From Clostridia bacterium (GTDB lineage Bacteria > Bacillota > Clostridia > Oscillospirales > Acutalibacteraceae), in the NCBI GenBank assembly GCA_900770255.1, contig CAAGJN010000022.1:1-64000 (forward strand): DNA of 64,000 nucleotides. The letters run 5' to 3'. The stretch's first letter is position 1. Every line of letters starts with the position of its first letter. The notes under the pieces were generated by a model. That model saw nothing but the letters and a program-made list of their open reading frames with translations, ran no database searches and was not told the DNA's origin. The position numbers and the translations under genes are program-made. This document shows, in pieces, positions 32,490 to 40,894 of the stretch.

Positions 32490-34874
32490 TCAGCTTTGTT
32501 CAATGAACTTTTTGATGTTTGAAAGATTGACGAAACTCTCGTAGCCGTCGCCGTCGGTGACTATGAGCGTGGGCGCCTGCCTGACGCCGTATTTCATGGT
32601 CAGCTCTTCCTGCTCCTCGGCGTCGATCTTCTCATAGCCGACATTTGCCTTGTCGAGCAGGGTGTAAGCGATCTTGCAGTTGGGGCAGGTCTTGGTGGTG
32701 AAGAGCATCACCTTGCCGTTTGACGAATCAGACGCCGGAGCTTTGTGCTCCTCATGACTGTCCTCAACACAGTGGCTGACTGTGCGGTCAGCCTTCATGT
32801 GAGAGGCACCGATGTCATAGACAGTCCTGTCCTTGAATTCCTGCGCCTTGCCGTCGTTCCAGTTCTGAACGGGGCGGTAGTAGCCCGTAATACGGCTGTA
32901 AACCTCGGTAGTTCCGCCGCACTCGGGGCAGGTGAAGTGTTCGCCGGCGATGTAGCCGTGATCCTTGCAGACCGAGTAGGTCGGAGAGATGGTGTAGTAT
33001 GGCAGCTTGTAGTTCTCGGCGATTTTGCGCACGAGAGAGGCTGTGGATGTCCAGTCGGGCATCTTCTCACCGAGGAAGGCGTGGAAAACAGTACCCGAGG
33101 TGTAACGGGTCTGGAGATCATCCTGTATGTCAAGCGCCTCAAAGATATCCTCGGAGAAAGATACGGGCAGATGCGAGCTGTTGGTGTAGTAGGGGGTGCC
33201 GCCGTCCTTTGCCGCGGTGATGATGTCCGGGAACTGTGCAACGTCATGCTTTGCAAAGCGATAGGTGGTTGACTCCGCAGGGGTCGCCTCGAGGTTGTAC
33301 AGATCGCCATACTCCTCCTGGTAATCGGCAAGGCGCTCGCGCATGTGGTCGAGAACCTCCTTAGTGAACTGCTGAGTCTTTTCGTGAGTCATGTCGGCTC
33401 TGAGCCATTTTGCGTTGAGGCCGGCCTCGTTCATGCCGATAAGGCCGATCGTCGAGAAGTGGTTCTCGAAGGTGCCGAGATAGCGCTTCGTGTAGGGATA
33501 GAGACCCTCGTTGAGCAGCTTTGTTATGACGGTGCGCTTGACGCTCAGAGAGCGCGCGGCGATATCCATCATCTTGTCGAGTCTGCGGTAGAAATCAGCC
33601 TCGTCAGATGCGAGGTAAGCTATTCTGGGCATGTTTATCGTCACAACGCCGATAGAGCCGGTGCTCTCGCCGCTGCCGAAGAAGCCGCCGGACTTCTTGC
33701 GAAGCTCGCGCAGATCGAGGCGGAGGCGGCAGCACATGGAGCGGATGTCGCTCGGCTCCATATCGCTGTTGATGTAGTTTGAGAAATAGGGGGTGCCGTA
33801 CTTTGCGGTCATCTCGAACAGGAGACGGTTGTTCTCCGTATCAGACCAGTCAAAGTCGCGGGTGATCGAATAGGTCGGGATGGGATATTGGAAGCCGCGG
33901 CCGTTGGCGTCGCCCTCGATCATAGTCTCGATGAACGCCTTGTTGATCATATCCATCTCTTTTTTGCAGTCCTTGTACTTGAAGTCCATCTCCTTGCCGC
34001 CGACGATAGCGTTGAGCTCTGCAAGGTCGTTGGGAACTGTCCAGTCAAGGGTTATATTCGAAAACGGAGCCTGAGTGCCCCAGCGGCTGGGCGTGTTGAC
34101 GCCGAAGATAAACGACTCAATGCACTTCTTGACCTCGGGGTAGGAAAGATTGTCCACCTTGACAAACGGGGCAAGATAGGTGTCAAAGGACGAGAACGCC
34201 TGCGCGCCTGCCCACTCGTTCTGCATGATTCCGAGGAAGTTTACCATCTGATTGCAAAGGGTTGCGAGATGGCTTGCGGGCGAGGAGGTGATCTTGCCGG
34301 GTACGCCGCCGAGACCCTCCTGGATGAGCTGTTTTAAAGACCAGCCGGCGCAGTAGCCGGTGAGCATGGAGAGGTCGTGAATATGGATGTCGCCGTTGCG
34401 GTGGGCGTTTGCGATCTCCTCGTCATAGACCTCGGACAGCCAGTAGTTCGCCGTGATGGCGCCGGAATTGCTCAGAATAAGTCCGCCGACGGAGTAGGTG
34501 ACGGTTGAATTCTCTTTTACGCGCCAGTCAGAGACCTTGACATAGCTGTCAACGAGCTCCTTGTAGTCGAGAATGGTCGATTTCATGTTTCTGATCTTCT
34601 CGCGCTGCTTTCTGTAGAGAATATAAGCCTTTGCTACGTCAGCATAGCCGGTCTGGCTGAGAACGGACTCGACGCTGTCCTGAATATCCTCGACGGCAAT
34701 CAGGCCGTCCTTGATCTTGCTCTCAAAGTCTGATGTTACCTTGAGTGCGAGCAGGTCGATGACAGTCGGATGAGTCTCTTTGTTGAGCGCATTGAACGCC
34801 TTGGAAATGGCGGCAGAGATCTTCGCTATGTCAAACTCCGCAACAGCGCCGTCCCTTTTGATTACTTTGTACAT
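32490..34874 (-). CDS. nrdD: anaerobic ribonucleoside-triphosphate reductase fused to a glutaredoxin-like domain
   Basis: Class III glycyl-radical reductase that makes dNTPs without oxygen. From ATG 34874 (AGGGGG upstream) it has 794 residues. An N-terminal ATP-cone (YKVIKRDGAVAEFD) is followed by the catalytic barrel with the active-site MCCRLRLD and TGSIGVVTINMPR, a zinc site (CKDHGYIAGEHFTCPECGG, in part), and the radical-Gly segment RITGYYRPVQNW. After a linker, the last 75 residues form a thioredoxin-fold domain with CPNC and a cis-Pro in RQAPTL. This matches the NrdD type reported to use a redoxin rather than formate as reductant. A promoter with NrdR boxes lies upstream. Confidence 0.94.
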   Translation of the reverse strand: MYKVIKRDGAVAEFDIAKISAAISKAFNALNKETHPTVIDLLALKVTSDFESKIKDGLIAVEDIQDSVESVLSQTGYADVAKAYILYRKQREKIRNMKSTILDYKELVDSYVKVSDWRVKENSTVTYSVGGLILSNSGAITANYWLSEVYDEEIANAHRNGDIHIHDLSMLTGYCAGWSLKQLIQEGLGGVPGKITSSPASHLATLCNQMVNFLGIMQNEWAGAQAFSSFDTYLAPFVKVDNLSYPEVKKCIESFIFGVNTPSRWGTQAPFSNITLDWTVPNDLAELNAIVGGKEMDFKYKDCKKEMDMINKAFIETMIEGDANGRGFQYPIPTYSITRDFDWSDTENNRLLFEMTAKYGTPYFSNYINSDMEPSDIRSMCCRLRLDLRELRKKSGGFFGSGESTGSIGVVTINMPRIAYLASDEADFYRRLDKMMDIAARSLSVKRTVITKLLNEGLYPYTKRYLGTFENHFSTIGLIGMNEAGLNAKWLRADMTHEKTQQFTKEVLDHMRERLADYQEEYGDLYNLEATPAESTTYRFAKHDVAQFPDIITAAKDGGTPYYTNSSHLPVSFSEDIFEALDIQDDLQTRYTSGTVFHAFLGEKMPDWTSTASLVRKIAENYKLPYYTISPTYSVCKDHGYIAGEHFTCPECGGTTEVYSRITGYYRPVQNWNDGKAQEFKDRTVYDIGASHMKADRTVSHCVEDSHEEHKAPASDSSNGKVMLFTTKTCPNCKIAYTLLDKANVGYEKIDAEEQEELTMKYGVRQAPTLIVTDGDGYESFVNLSNIKKFIEQS

Positions 34875-34948
34875 CTTTCTATGCCCCCTGATTATTAAAA
34901 TTTTTTCCTTATTCAAAAAATGGGTGTCTTGCACCGTATCTGATACTA

Positions 34949-34977
34949 ATTATAGCGGCGTAGTTTTAAAAAGTCAA
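34949..34977 (-). promoter_or_regulatory. promoter of nrdD
   Basis: Minus-strand TTGACT (34977-34972), 17-bp spacer and TATAAT (34954-34949). It lies just downstream of the two NrdR boxes. Confidence 0.8.
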
Positions 34978-34983
34978 CAAAAA

Positions 34984-35031
34984 ATACAATATCTTGTGGA
35001 CTTTTTGGTTTTTGCCCACAAGATATGCCGA
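34984..35031 (-). promoter_or_regulatory. tandem NrdR boxes upstream of nrdD
   Basis: Two 16-bp near-palindromes, 34984-34999 and 35016-35031, share ATATCTTGTGG as inverted copies and lie exactly 32 bp apart start to start. The first matches the NrdR consensus acaCwAtATaTwGtgt at about 13 of 16 positions, the second at about 10. Spacing of about three helical turns is typical of NrdR pairs. They lie directly above the nrdD -35, consistent with repression when dATP is high. Confidence 0.8.
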
Positions 35032-35140
35032 CAGATTCGCCAATTATGTGCTGCGCCCAATGAGCAAAACGCCCGGCAGACGGCTTGTTCCCGCCGCTTT
35101 GTGCCGCCGGGCTTTGAAAAAGCCTGAAATAGGCGCAGCT

Positions 35141-35833
35141 TCATATTCCTCTGATTTGAACCGACGGTATCTTCTTCCGCAAAATATCCGCGAAGCGGAG
35201 CAGATTTTCCTTGCTGTGGGAGCCCAGCCCCTTTTGCAGCACGAACTCGGAATCCGTGAAGTTTTGAAGAAAATATTTTTCGTCTCCTCTGAGCCATTCA
35301 CCGATCTTTTCAAAATCATCGGCGTCATGCAGCTCGCGCACGACGGTCGTGCGGAACTCAAAGTCGGTTTTGCCCTCCATGAGCAGTGCCGCGCTTTCAC
35401 ACACGGGCTTTATATCAAAATTTTTGACTCCGACCGTTTCGGCGTATTTCTCAGGCGAATTTTTGATGTCCATTGCCACATAGTCGATAAGCCCGCCGTC
35501 AATGAGCGCGCGGAGCTTGTCCGGAAACGTGCCGTTGGTGTCGAGCTTGACGAGGTAGCCCATGTCCTTTATGCGCTTAATAAACTCATCCACGCCCCTG
35601 TTCACGAGCGGCTCGCCGCCGGTGACGCAAACCCCGTCAAGAAGACCTTTTCGTTTTTTGAGCAGTGAAAAGAAGTCCTCCTCGGGCACTTCATATTCGT
35701 CGCCGCCCGGCAGGATCAGCTCGGAGTTCTGACAGAACGAACAGCGGAAGTTGCAGCCGCCCAGGAAAACGGTGCAAGCAGCTTTGCCGGGAAAGTCGAG
35801 CAAAGTCAGCTTCTGCAGTCCTCTTACTTTCAT
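35141..35833 (-). CDS. nrdG: anaerobic ribonucleotide reductase activating protein (radical SAM)
   Basis: Radical-SAM activase that generates the glycyl radical on NrdD. About 230 residues from ATG 35833, with GGAGG 8 nt upstream. The cluster motif is GGCNFRCSFCQN (CxxxCxxC), followed by VTGGEPL and the SAM-binding strands typical of the family. FPGKAACTVFLGGC is characteristic of NrdG. It is upstream of nrdD on the same strand, but nrdD has its own NrdR-linked promoter in the gap of about 270 bp. Confidence 0.92.
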   Translation of the reverse strand: MKVRGLQKLTLLDFPGKAACTVFLGGCNFRCSFCQNSELILPGGDEYEVPEEDFFSLLKKRKGLLDGVCVTGGEPLVNRGVDEFIKRIKDMGYLVKLDTNGTFPDKLRALIDGGLIDYVAMDIKNSPEKYAETVGVKNFDIKPVCESAALLMEGKTDFEFRTTVVRELHDADDFEKIGEWLRGDEKYFLQNFTDSEFVLQKGLGSHSKENLLRFADILRKKIPSVQIRGI

Positions 35834-36060
35834 TTTCAGCCCTCCGTTGCTCAAAGGATAAAGACGGCAGAGCCGCCTCAGCGGACTATATTATATACCA
35901 TTTGCTTGCCTGTTGTCATCAGTAAACTGAAAAAATGTTGCACAAAGATTAACACAAAATAATGTGCATATTATCGACCCAATACATATATGTTGCATTT
36001 TTCGTCAAAATTTGATACACTCATATTGTATACTTTAGCTATAAGGCGGAGGTGTTTTGA

Positions 36061-36933
36061 ATGGGTGAAAAAAAGCCTATCGCGGCCATCCTATATGACT
36101 TTGACCGCACGCTGTGTCCGAAGGATATGCAGGAGTATCAGTTTATCCCGAGCATCGGAATGAGCGCTTCGGATTTTTGGGGGCTCGCCAACAGCTATGC
36201 AGAAGAGGAGCATATGGACAAGATACTGTCATATATGTACATTATGATAAAAAAAGCGCAGGAGAGCGGCATCCCGCTGACCCGCCGGAGTGTCATGGAG
36301 TGCGGCAAGTCAATTGAGCTTTTTCCGGGTCTGCCCGGCTGGTTTGACAGGCTCAATAAATTCGGCGAGGAGAACGGCGTCACGGTCGAGCACTATGTGC
36401 TCTCGTCGGGGCTCCGTGAGATCATAGAGGGGTCGCGCATCGGCAAGTGCTTCAAGGAGATCTTCGCCTGCGAATTTCTCTATGGCGAGAACGGCGAGGC
36501 TGTCTGGCCCAAAACTGCCGTCAACTATACGTCCAAGACGCAGTTTGTCTATCGCATCAACAAGGGTGTGCTCGACGTCTCAAACGACAACGACCTCAAC
36601 CGCTCCACGCCGGACAGTAAGCGCCGCGTGCCGTTTTCAAACATGCTCTATATAGGCGACGGGCTCTCGGATGTGCCGTGCATGAAGATGGTCAAAGCCT
36701 ACGGCGGCTGCTCGATAGCCGTGCATAACAATCAGCCCAGGCAGCTCGAGGGCGTGAGCGATCTGCTCTATCATAACCGCGTTGATTACGCTTTCCCGGC
36801 CGATTACTCCGAGGACAGCGGGCTCGACACGACCGTCAAGGACATTATCCGCCGTATCTCCATAGACAGCGCCCTGCGCGAGGAACACAGCCGTCAGAAG
36901 CGCCTCTCCGAATGCAGCTGCGCGGATAGATAA
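36061..36933 (+). CDS. HAD-family phosphatase
   Basis: Cytosolic haloacid-dehalogenase-type hydrolase, 290 residues. Motif I is LYDFDRTLCP with the two catalytic Asp, motif II is likely the LSSG segment near residue 119, and motif IV is YIGDGLSDVPCM. The helical cap lies between motifs I and II, as in phosphoserine-phosphatase-like enzymes. GGCSIAVHNN and the LLYHNRVDYAFPADYSE region near the end fit known clostridial HAD phosphatases, but the substrate is unknown. ATG follows GGCGGAGG. Confidence 0.88.
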   Translation: MGEKKPIAAILYDFDRTLCPKDMQEYQFIPSIGMSASDFWGLANSYAEEEHMDKILSYMYIMIKKAQESGIPLTRRSVMECGKSIELFPGLPGWFDRLNKFGEENGVTVEHYVLSSGLREIIEGSRIGKCFKEIFACEFLYGENGEAVWPKTAVNYTSKTQFVYRINKGVLDVSNDNDLNRSTPDSKRRVPFSNMLYIGDGLSDVPCMKMVKAYGGCSIAVHNNQPRQLEGVSDLLYHNRVDYAFPADYSEDSGLDTTVKDIIRRISIDSALREEHSRQKRLSECSCADR

Positions 36934-37047
36934 GCTGTAAGTTTTTGCCTTATCTTGTCCGATAAGGGCGGACAGCTTGACAAAAATAAGCCCCGGCGTT
37001 ATAATAATTCCCCGAAAACTTGCCCGTGCGGAAAGGATGTGAGGGTC

Positions 37048-37506
37048 ATGGGCAGCGAACAAAAAAAAATCGTCGCTCAGAATAAAAAGGCCTTTCACGA
37101 CTATTTCGTGCTCGACAGGTTTGAGGCCGGCATAGAGCTGTGCGGCACAGAGGTCAAGTCTATCCGTCAGGGCAAGCTCAACCTCAAGGACGCATGGTGC
37201 TCGATAAAGGACGGTGAGCTGTTCGTCAACGGCATGCACATAAGTCCTTATGAGCACGGCAATATCTTCAACCGCGATCCGCTCAGAGTGCGCCGTCTGC
37301 TGATGCACAAGCGCGAGATAATGCGCCTGTTCGGCCAGACGAAGCAGGAGGGGCTGACGCTCGTGCCGCTGAGCGTGTATTTTGTCAAAGGGCGCGCAAA
37401 GCTGGAGATAGGCCTCTGCAAGGGCAAAAAGCTCTATGACAAGCGCGAGACGGCCGCGAGAAAGGATGCCGCGCGCAATATCGAGCGCAGTATGAAAAAT
37501 TACTGA
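37048..37506 (+). CDS. smpB: SsrA-binding protein SmpB
   Basis: Partner of tmRNA in rescue of stalled ribosomes, about 152 residues from ATG 37048; longer in-frame starts would exceed the family length. Conserved segments: NKKAFHDYFVLDRFEAGIEL, GTEVKSIRQGKLNLKDAW and the basic C-terminal tail KRETAARKDAARNIERSMKN. The tmRNA gene begins 4 bp after the stop, so both parts of the trans-translation system are adjacent. Confidence 0.96.
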   Translation: MGSEQKKIVAQNKKAFHDYFVLDRFEAGIELCGTEVKSIRQGKLNLKDAWCSIKDGELFVNGMHISPYEHGNIFNRDPLRVRRLLMHKREIMRLFGQTKQEGLTLVPLSVYFVKGRAKLEIGLCKGKKLYDKRETAARKDAARNIERSMKNY

Positions 37507-37509
37507 TAA

Positions 37510-37858
37510 GGGGATGAAAGGATTTCGACGGGGAGGATGAACCTCGGTAAGCGGGCAGCGGTGCGGGACCGCTATAAAACCCGTACGTTTAAATAATAAA
37601 CGACAACAAAACAGTTTTAAAAGCTGCTTAAACAGCAGCCGTCTTTGCCGGGAGTACTGCGGCCCGGTACAAGGCGTCGATCAGCAGTGAACGTGCATGG
37701 GTGAGCGCTCCGTAGCCCGTCATGAACAACGGAACTACCGAACCGGTAAGCCTGCCTGACGGCGTGCCGGCGGGGGAAGCTTAAAAGACAGGCTACGCCC
37801 GTAGAAAGCCTGGGGGAGACCTTTTCGGACGCGGTTTCGATTACCGCCATCTCCACCA
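37510..37858 (+). ncRNA. ssrA: transfer-messenger RNA
   Basis: The 5' end GGGGATG pairs with CATCTCC before the discriminator and CCA at 37856-37858, making the tRNA-like acceptor. GGTTTCGATTACC near 37832-37845 is the T arm. Length is about 349 nt. The tag reading frame appears at 37599-37631, coding NDNKTVLKAA then TAA; the resume codon may be ATA at 37596. The tag ends in Ala-Ala as expected, but with Lys before it rather than the usual Leu-Ala-Ala. Adjacent to smpB. Confidence 0.94.
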
Positions 37859-37864
37859 ATAAAA

Positions 37865-37889
37865 AGCAGCCTGGAGGCTGCTTTTTTTC
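37865..37889 (+). terminator. terminator of ssrA
   Basis: Perfect stem of 7-8 bp around TGGA (37864-37883) followed by T7. Confidence 0.9.
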
Positions 37890-38031
37890 ATTTAAGCGAG
37901 GCGCCTGCCGCGCAGCAGAGCACGGCGTTTCAGCCGGAGCGCCGCGGGCGATAGCTGCTTTTTGCGCTCTTTTGAGAAAACGAACTGGCGCATTGCTGTT
38001 GTGAGAGATTCTGATTGATTTGCGGTCTTAG

Positions 38032-38081
38032 AGCAAAAAACTCCCGTCAAGGCACCCTGAAAGGGACTTCGACGGGAGTTG
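38032..38081 (-). terminator. terminator of the Gfo/Idh gene
   Basis: Stem of about 10 bp, 38039-38048 with 38072-38081, around a partly paired loop. On the minus strand it is followed by T6. Confidence 0.75.
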
Positions 38082-38100
38082 TCTTTATTTGCAGTCAGGC

Positions 38101-39189
38101 TCAGTCGTCAAAATAGACGGGCTTGCCGGTCTTTGCGGAGGTGTAGATAGCCTCGAGTATTCTTGTCACGCACAGCGCCTGCTCGGGGAGCACGCAGGGG
38201 TCGTGATCGTTGATAACGGCGTCAATCCACTGCGCCATATCAACGGAGGAGGTGTCATCCGCGTTTCCGTCATAGAAGGCGACTCCGCCTGCGGAGCAGT
38301 CCGCCTTTTCGATGGTCTGCCTGCCGTTTTTGACGGTGTTGATTCTTGCGCCGTGAAGGTTGTCTATGCCGCCCTCAGTGCCGCAGAGCATGTATGAAGC
38401 TTCGTGCGGCTCGGGGAAGTTGAGCGCCCAGCTCGACTCGAGCATGACAACGGCGCAGTTTTTCATCACGATGTAGCCGAACGCGGAATCCTCGACCGTG
38501 AACTCCTTGGGATCCCAGTCACCCCATGCGTTGGCGCAGTTCTTCTGATCGGCAAGCTTGCGGAACGTGTTGCCCACGACCATTTTGGGCTCGTAGTTAT
38601 TCATCAGCCAGAGCGTGAGGTCGAGCGCGTGGGTGCCGATATCGATCAGCGGACCGCCGCCCTGCTCATACTCGTTGAGGAAAACGCCCCATGTCGGGAC
38701 GGCGCGGCGGCGAATAGCCAGCGCCTTCGCATAGTATATCTCACCGAGCTCGCCGCTCTCGCAGACGCTCTTTGCAAAGCGGTTCTCCGCGCACTGGCGG
38801 TTCTGATAGCCGATAGAGAGCTTTTTGCCGGTTCTTCTGGCAGCCTCGAGCATCTCTTTTGCCTCTGCGTATGTTTTTGCCATCGGCTTCTCGCACATTA
38901 CGTGTTTGCCGGCTTCAAGCGAGTCAACGGTGATAAACGAGTGCGAGCGGTTCGGGGTGCAGACGTGGACGACGTCGATCGTCTCATCCTTGAGCAGCTC
39001 CTTGTAGTCGGTGTAGACCTTGGAGCCCTCGGCGCCGAATTCCTCAGCCGCCTTGACAGCTCTCTCCTCGATGATGTCGCAGAAAGCGACCATCTCCGCC
39101 TTGTCGGAGAGTTTTTTCAGAGAGGGCATATGCTTGCCGTTGGCAATACCGCCGCAGCCGATAATGCCTATGCGTAATTTTTTGTCCAT
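38101..39189 (-). CDS. Gfo/Idh/MocA-family oxidoreductase
   Basis: NAD(P)-dependent sugar or inositol dehydrogenase-like protein of 362 residues. The Rossmann motif IGIIGCGGIANGKHMPS is at the N-terminus, and the family EKP motif (HVMCEKPMAKTYAEA) is near residue 98. The C-terminal alpha/beta domain shows GGPLIDIGTHALDL, with the His and Asp positions typical of this family. The substrate is unknown. It is a single gene with its own terminator, near the hexuronate genes and distant from the other two Gfo/Idh proteins. Confidence 0.9.
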   Translation of the reverse strand: MDKKLRIGIIGCGGIANGKHMPSLKKLSDKAEMVAFCDIIEERAVKAAEEFGAEGSKVYTDYKELLKDETIDVVHVCTPNRSHSFITVDSLEAGKHVMCEKPMAKTYAEAKEMLEAARRTGKKLSIGYQNRQCAENRFAKSVCESGELGEIYYAKALAIRRRAVPTWGVFLNEYEQGGGPLIDIGTHALDLTLWLMNNYEPKMVVGNTFRKLADQKNCANAWGDWDPKEFTVEDSAFGYIVMKNCAVVMLESSWALNFPEPHEASYMLCGTEGGIDNLHGARINTVKNGRQTIEKADCSAGGVAFYDGNADDTSSVDMAQWIDAVINDHDPCVLPEQALCVTRILEAIYTSAKTGKPVYFDD

Positions 39190-39444
39190 TGGATATATCC
39201 TCCGTTTCTTTGAGAGTTTCTTACGGTTGAATTATAAAATATCAGGCGGGAGATTACAAGAGTTTAGCTTGTTTTTTTGGCGGCGGGCACCGATTTTTTG
39301 CTAAAAAATTATCCCGCAGGATTTTGACCCCGCGGGACAGAATATGTTACAGCCTGCCGAAAAGCCCTTTGCAAGCGCATAGACTCGATGACTTGATGGG
39401 CGCAAGCTTGCGCCCTTTTTATATAATCATTTCAGTAAGATTTT
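39190..39444 (+). other. intergenic region with a plus-strand terminator-like palindrome
   Basis: No ORF is supported. A perfect 18-bp palindrome at 39398-39415 is followed by T5 and an AT-rich tract in the plus direction. No plus-strand gene ends here. CCCGC at 39312 with GCGGG at 39332 makes another hairpin upstream. A small plus-strand RNA ending at 39420 is possible. Confidence 0.4.
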
Positions 39445-40692
39445 CTATTTTTTTGCCTGCTTCTTGCGCTTTCTGTAGGCGCGTTCACGCTCAATTTCCT
39501 GGACGATTACATATGTGCGGGTGCTTTTGAGCTTGTATTCTGTGCGCTCAAGCTTTTGGAGAGCGGGCGTCAGACGTCTGCTTTCGGGCGGCTGCATGTC
39601 GCCGTCGTCAAGCACGAACGCCTGCGTCAGGCATATTCCGCCCGTGCCGAGAAGCTGGGCGCGGACATAGCAGCCGAGATTCTGCGAAACCGCTGTGAGG
39701 TCGAGGCTCTCGCCCTCGGCGATGACCTTTCCGTTTGATACCCACTGAACACGCTCGAAGCTTTTTCCTTCGAGCGTTATGCGCTGAGCTTTTTCATCGG
39801 CGGTGATGCGGGTGACTGTCGGATATTCGCCCTCGCCGACGAAATCTTCGCCCAGCTCGTACCGCGCGCGTCTGCCGATTGAGAAAAATGTGCCGTTCTC
39901 CATACCGCGGCGCACGGTGCTCTCTTCCCTGTCCGGCAGGACAAAATCCATGAAGCTCGTGTCGATATCGGAGAGAACATGCGAATCTCCGTTGGAAAAA
40001 CCCCAGACGTTTCTTCCGCGCGGGATTACGAAGGAGAGCAGCTCATCCCATAGGATGCGGTCGGCGCGCGTTACGGAGTCGATCCGGTTGAAGGCCTCTA
40101 TGCCGAGACAGGACGGATATCGGAGCAGAAGATCGGCGAAAAACTCAACATTTTTTCTGTCTCTGGCGTGCCCGGCGTCAACATAGGATTCGAGCCAGTC
40201 GCCCGGGTGGTTTATGACCGAGAGCCCGCCGCTCTGATCTACGCCCTTTATCGGCCCTTCGAAGTCGTTTTCATGCCCGACCATACCCTGACCGTATTCG
40301 GTAAAGAAGCCGTTGACATGCGCCTTTGTGAGCACGGCGGTGTTGATCTCTATGCCGTAGCGCAGATCGGTCATACCGCGCCCGCGGTCGTGGTATGTGC
40401 CGTTGAGGATCGCCTCATATTCTTCGTCTGTGAGCCAAGTCGGCTTCTTTATTATCGAGCTGACGGACAGCACGGGTATGCGCTGCGGCTTCTTGTTCCA
40501 GCCGCGGTTGACGACGCCGTGATCGGTCATTGCGAGGATATCGAAGCCCGCGTCGTAATAGGCCTTTATCATGTCCGAAAAATCCACCTGCGCGTCGCTT
40601 GCGGTGGAGTGCGTGTGCAGATTCGTTTTGTAGTGATGCCAACTGTCCCAGTCGACGGACGCATATGGATTTGTTATTTTAAAGCTTCTCAA
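39445..40692 (-). CDS. cytosolic PHP-domain metallohydrolase (CehA/McbA-like)
   Basis: PHP-type metal-dependent hydrolase of about 415 residues. A TTG at 40692 with GAGGTG upstream is preferred: the ATG at 40725 lies only about 15 nt after the predicted transcript start and has no ribosome site. Metal-binding motifs: NLHTHSTASDAQ and MTDHGVVNRGWN near the N-terminus, GMVGHENDFEGP in the middle, and FSNGDSHVL later. The N-terminal PYASVDWDSWHHYKTNLHTH is closely repeated in two exported proteins at 57-60 kb. No signal peptide, so it is the intracellular member. The substrate is unknown. Confidence 0.85.
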   Translation of the reverse strand: MRSFKITNPYASVDWDSWHHYKTNLHTHSTASDAQVDFSDMIKAYYDAGFDILAMTDHGVVNRGWNKKPQRIPVLSVSSIIKKPTWLTDEEYEAILNGTYHDRGRGMTDLRYGIEINTAVLTKAHVNGFFTEYGQGMVGHENDFEGPIKGVDQSGGLSVINHPGDWLESYVDAGHARDRKNVEFFADLLLRYPSCLGIEAFNRIDSVTRADRILWDELLSFVIPRGRNVWGFSNGDSHVLSDIDTSFMDFVLPDREESTVRRGMENGTFFSIGRRARYELGEDFVGEGEYPTVTRITADEKAQRITLEGKSFERVQWVSNGKVIAEGESLDLTAVSQNLGCYVRAQLLGTGGICLTQAFVLDDGDMQPPESRRLTPALQKLERTEYKLKSTRTYVIVQEIERERAYRKRKKQAKK

Positions 40693-40746
40693 AGGGAACA
40701 CCTCTTTTATGTTTTGCGGATACATTTTTCTATCGGGGGCAAACCT

Positions 40747-40775
40747 ATCTTACAAAAAAAGACCGTGTTTGTCAA
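40747..40775 (-). promoter_or_regulatory. promoter of the cytosolic PHP gene
   Basis: Minus-strand TTGACA (40775-40770), 17-bp spacer, TAAGAT (40752-40747). Confidence 0.6.
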
Positions 40776-40796
40776 CGCAAAAACAGAGTCTTGCTC

Positions 40797-40825
40797 TTGC
40801 TTATCCGCAGACGTAGAGTTATAAT
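40797..40825 (+). promoter_or_regulatory. promoter of uxaC-gcvH
   Basis: TTGCTT (40797-40802), 17-bp spacer, TATAAT (40820-40825). Confidence 0.6.
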
Positions 40826-40894
40826 AGTATTGAGAAAAATTTGCTGTGCCCGAAAACCTGATGCTCGTGTGCGGCACATCTGGAGGAAACGAAA

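Noticed and set aside
34875..34934. N-terminal extension of nrdD
   Set aside because: The GTG-started extension lacks similarity and lies next to the promoter -10; the internal ATG has a ribosome site and begins the ATP-cone.
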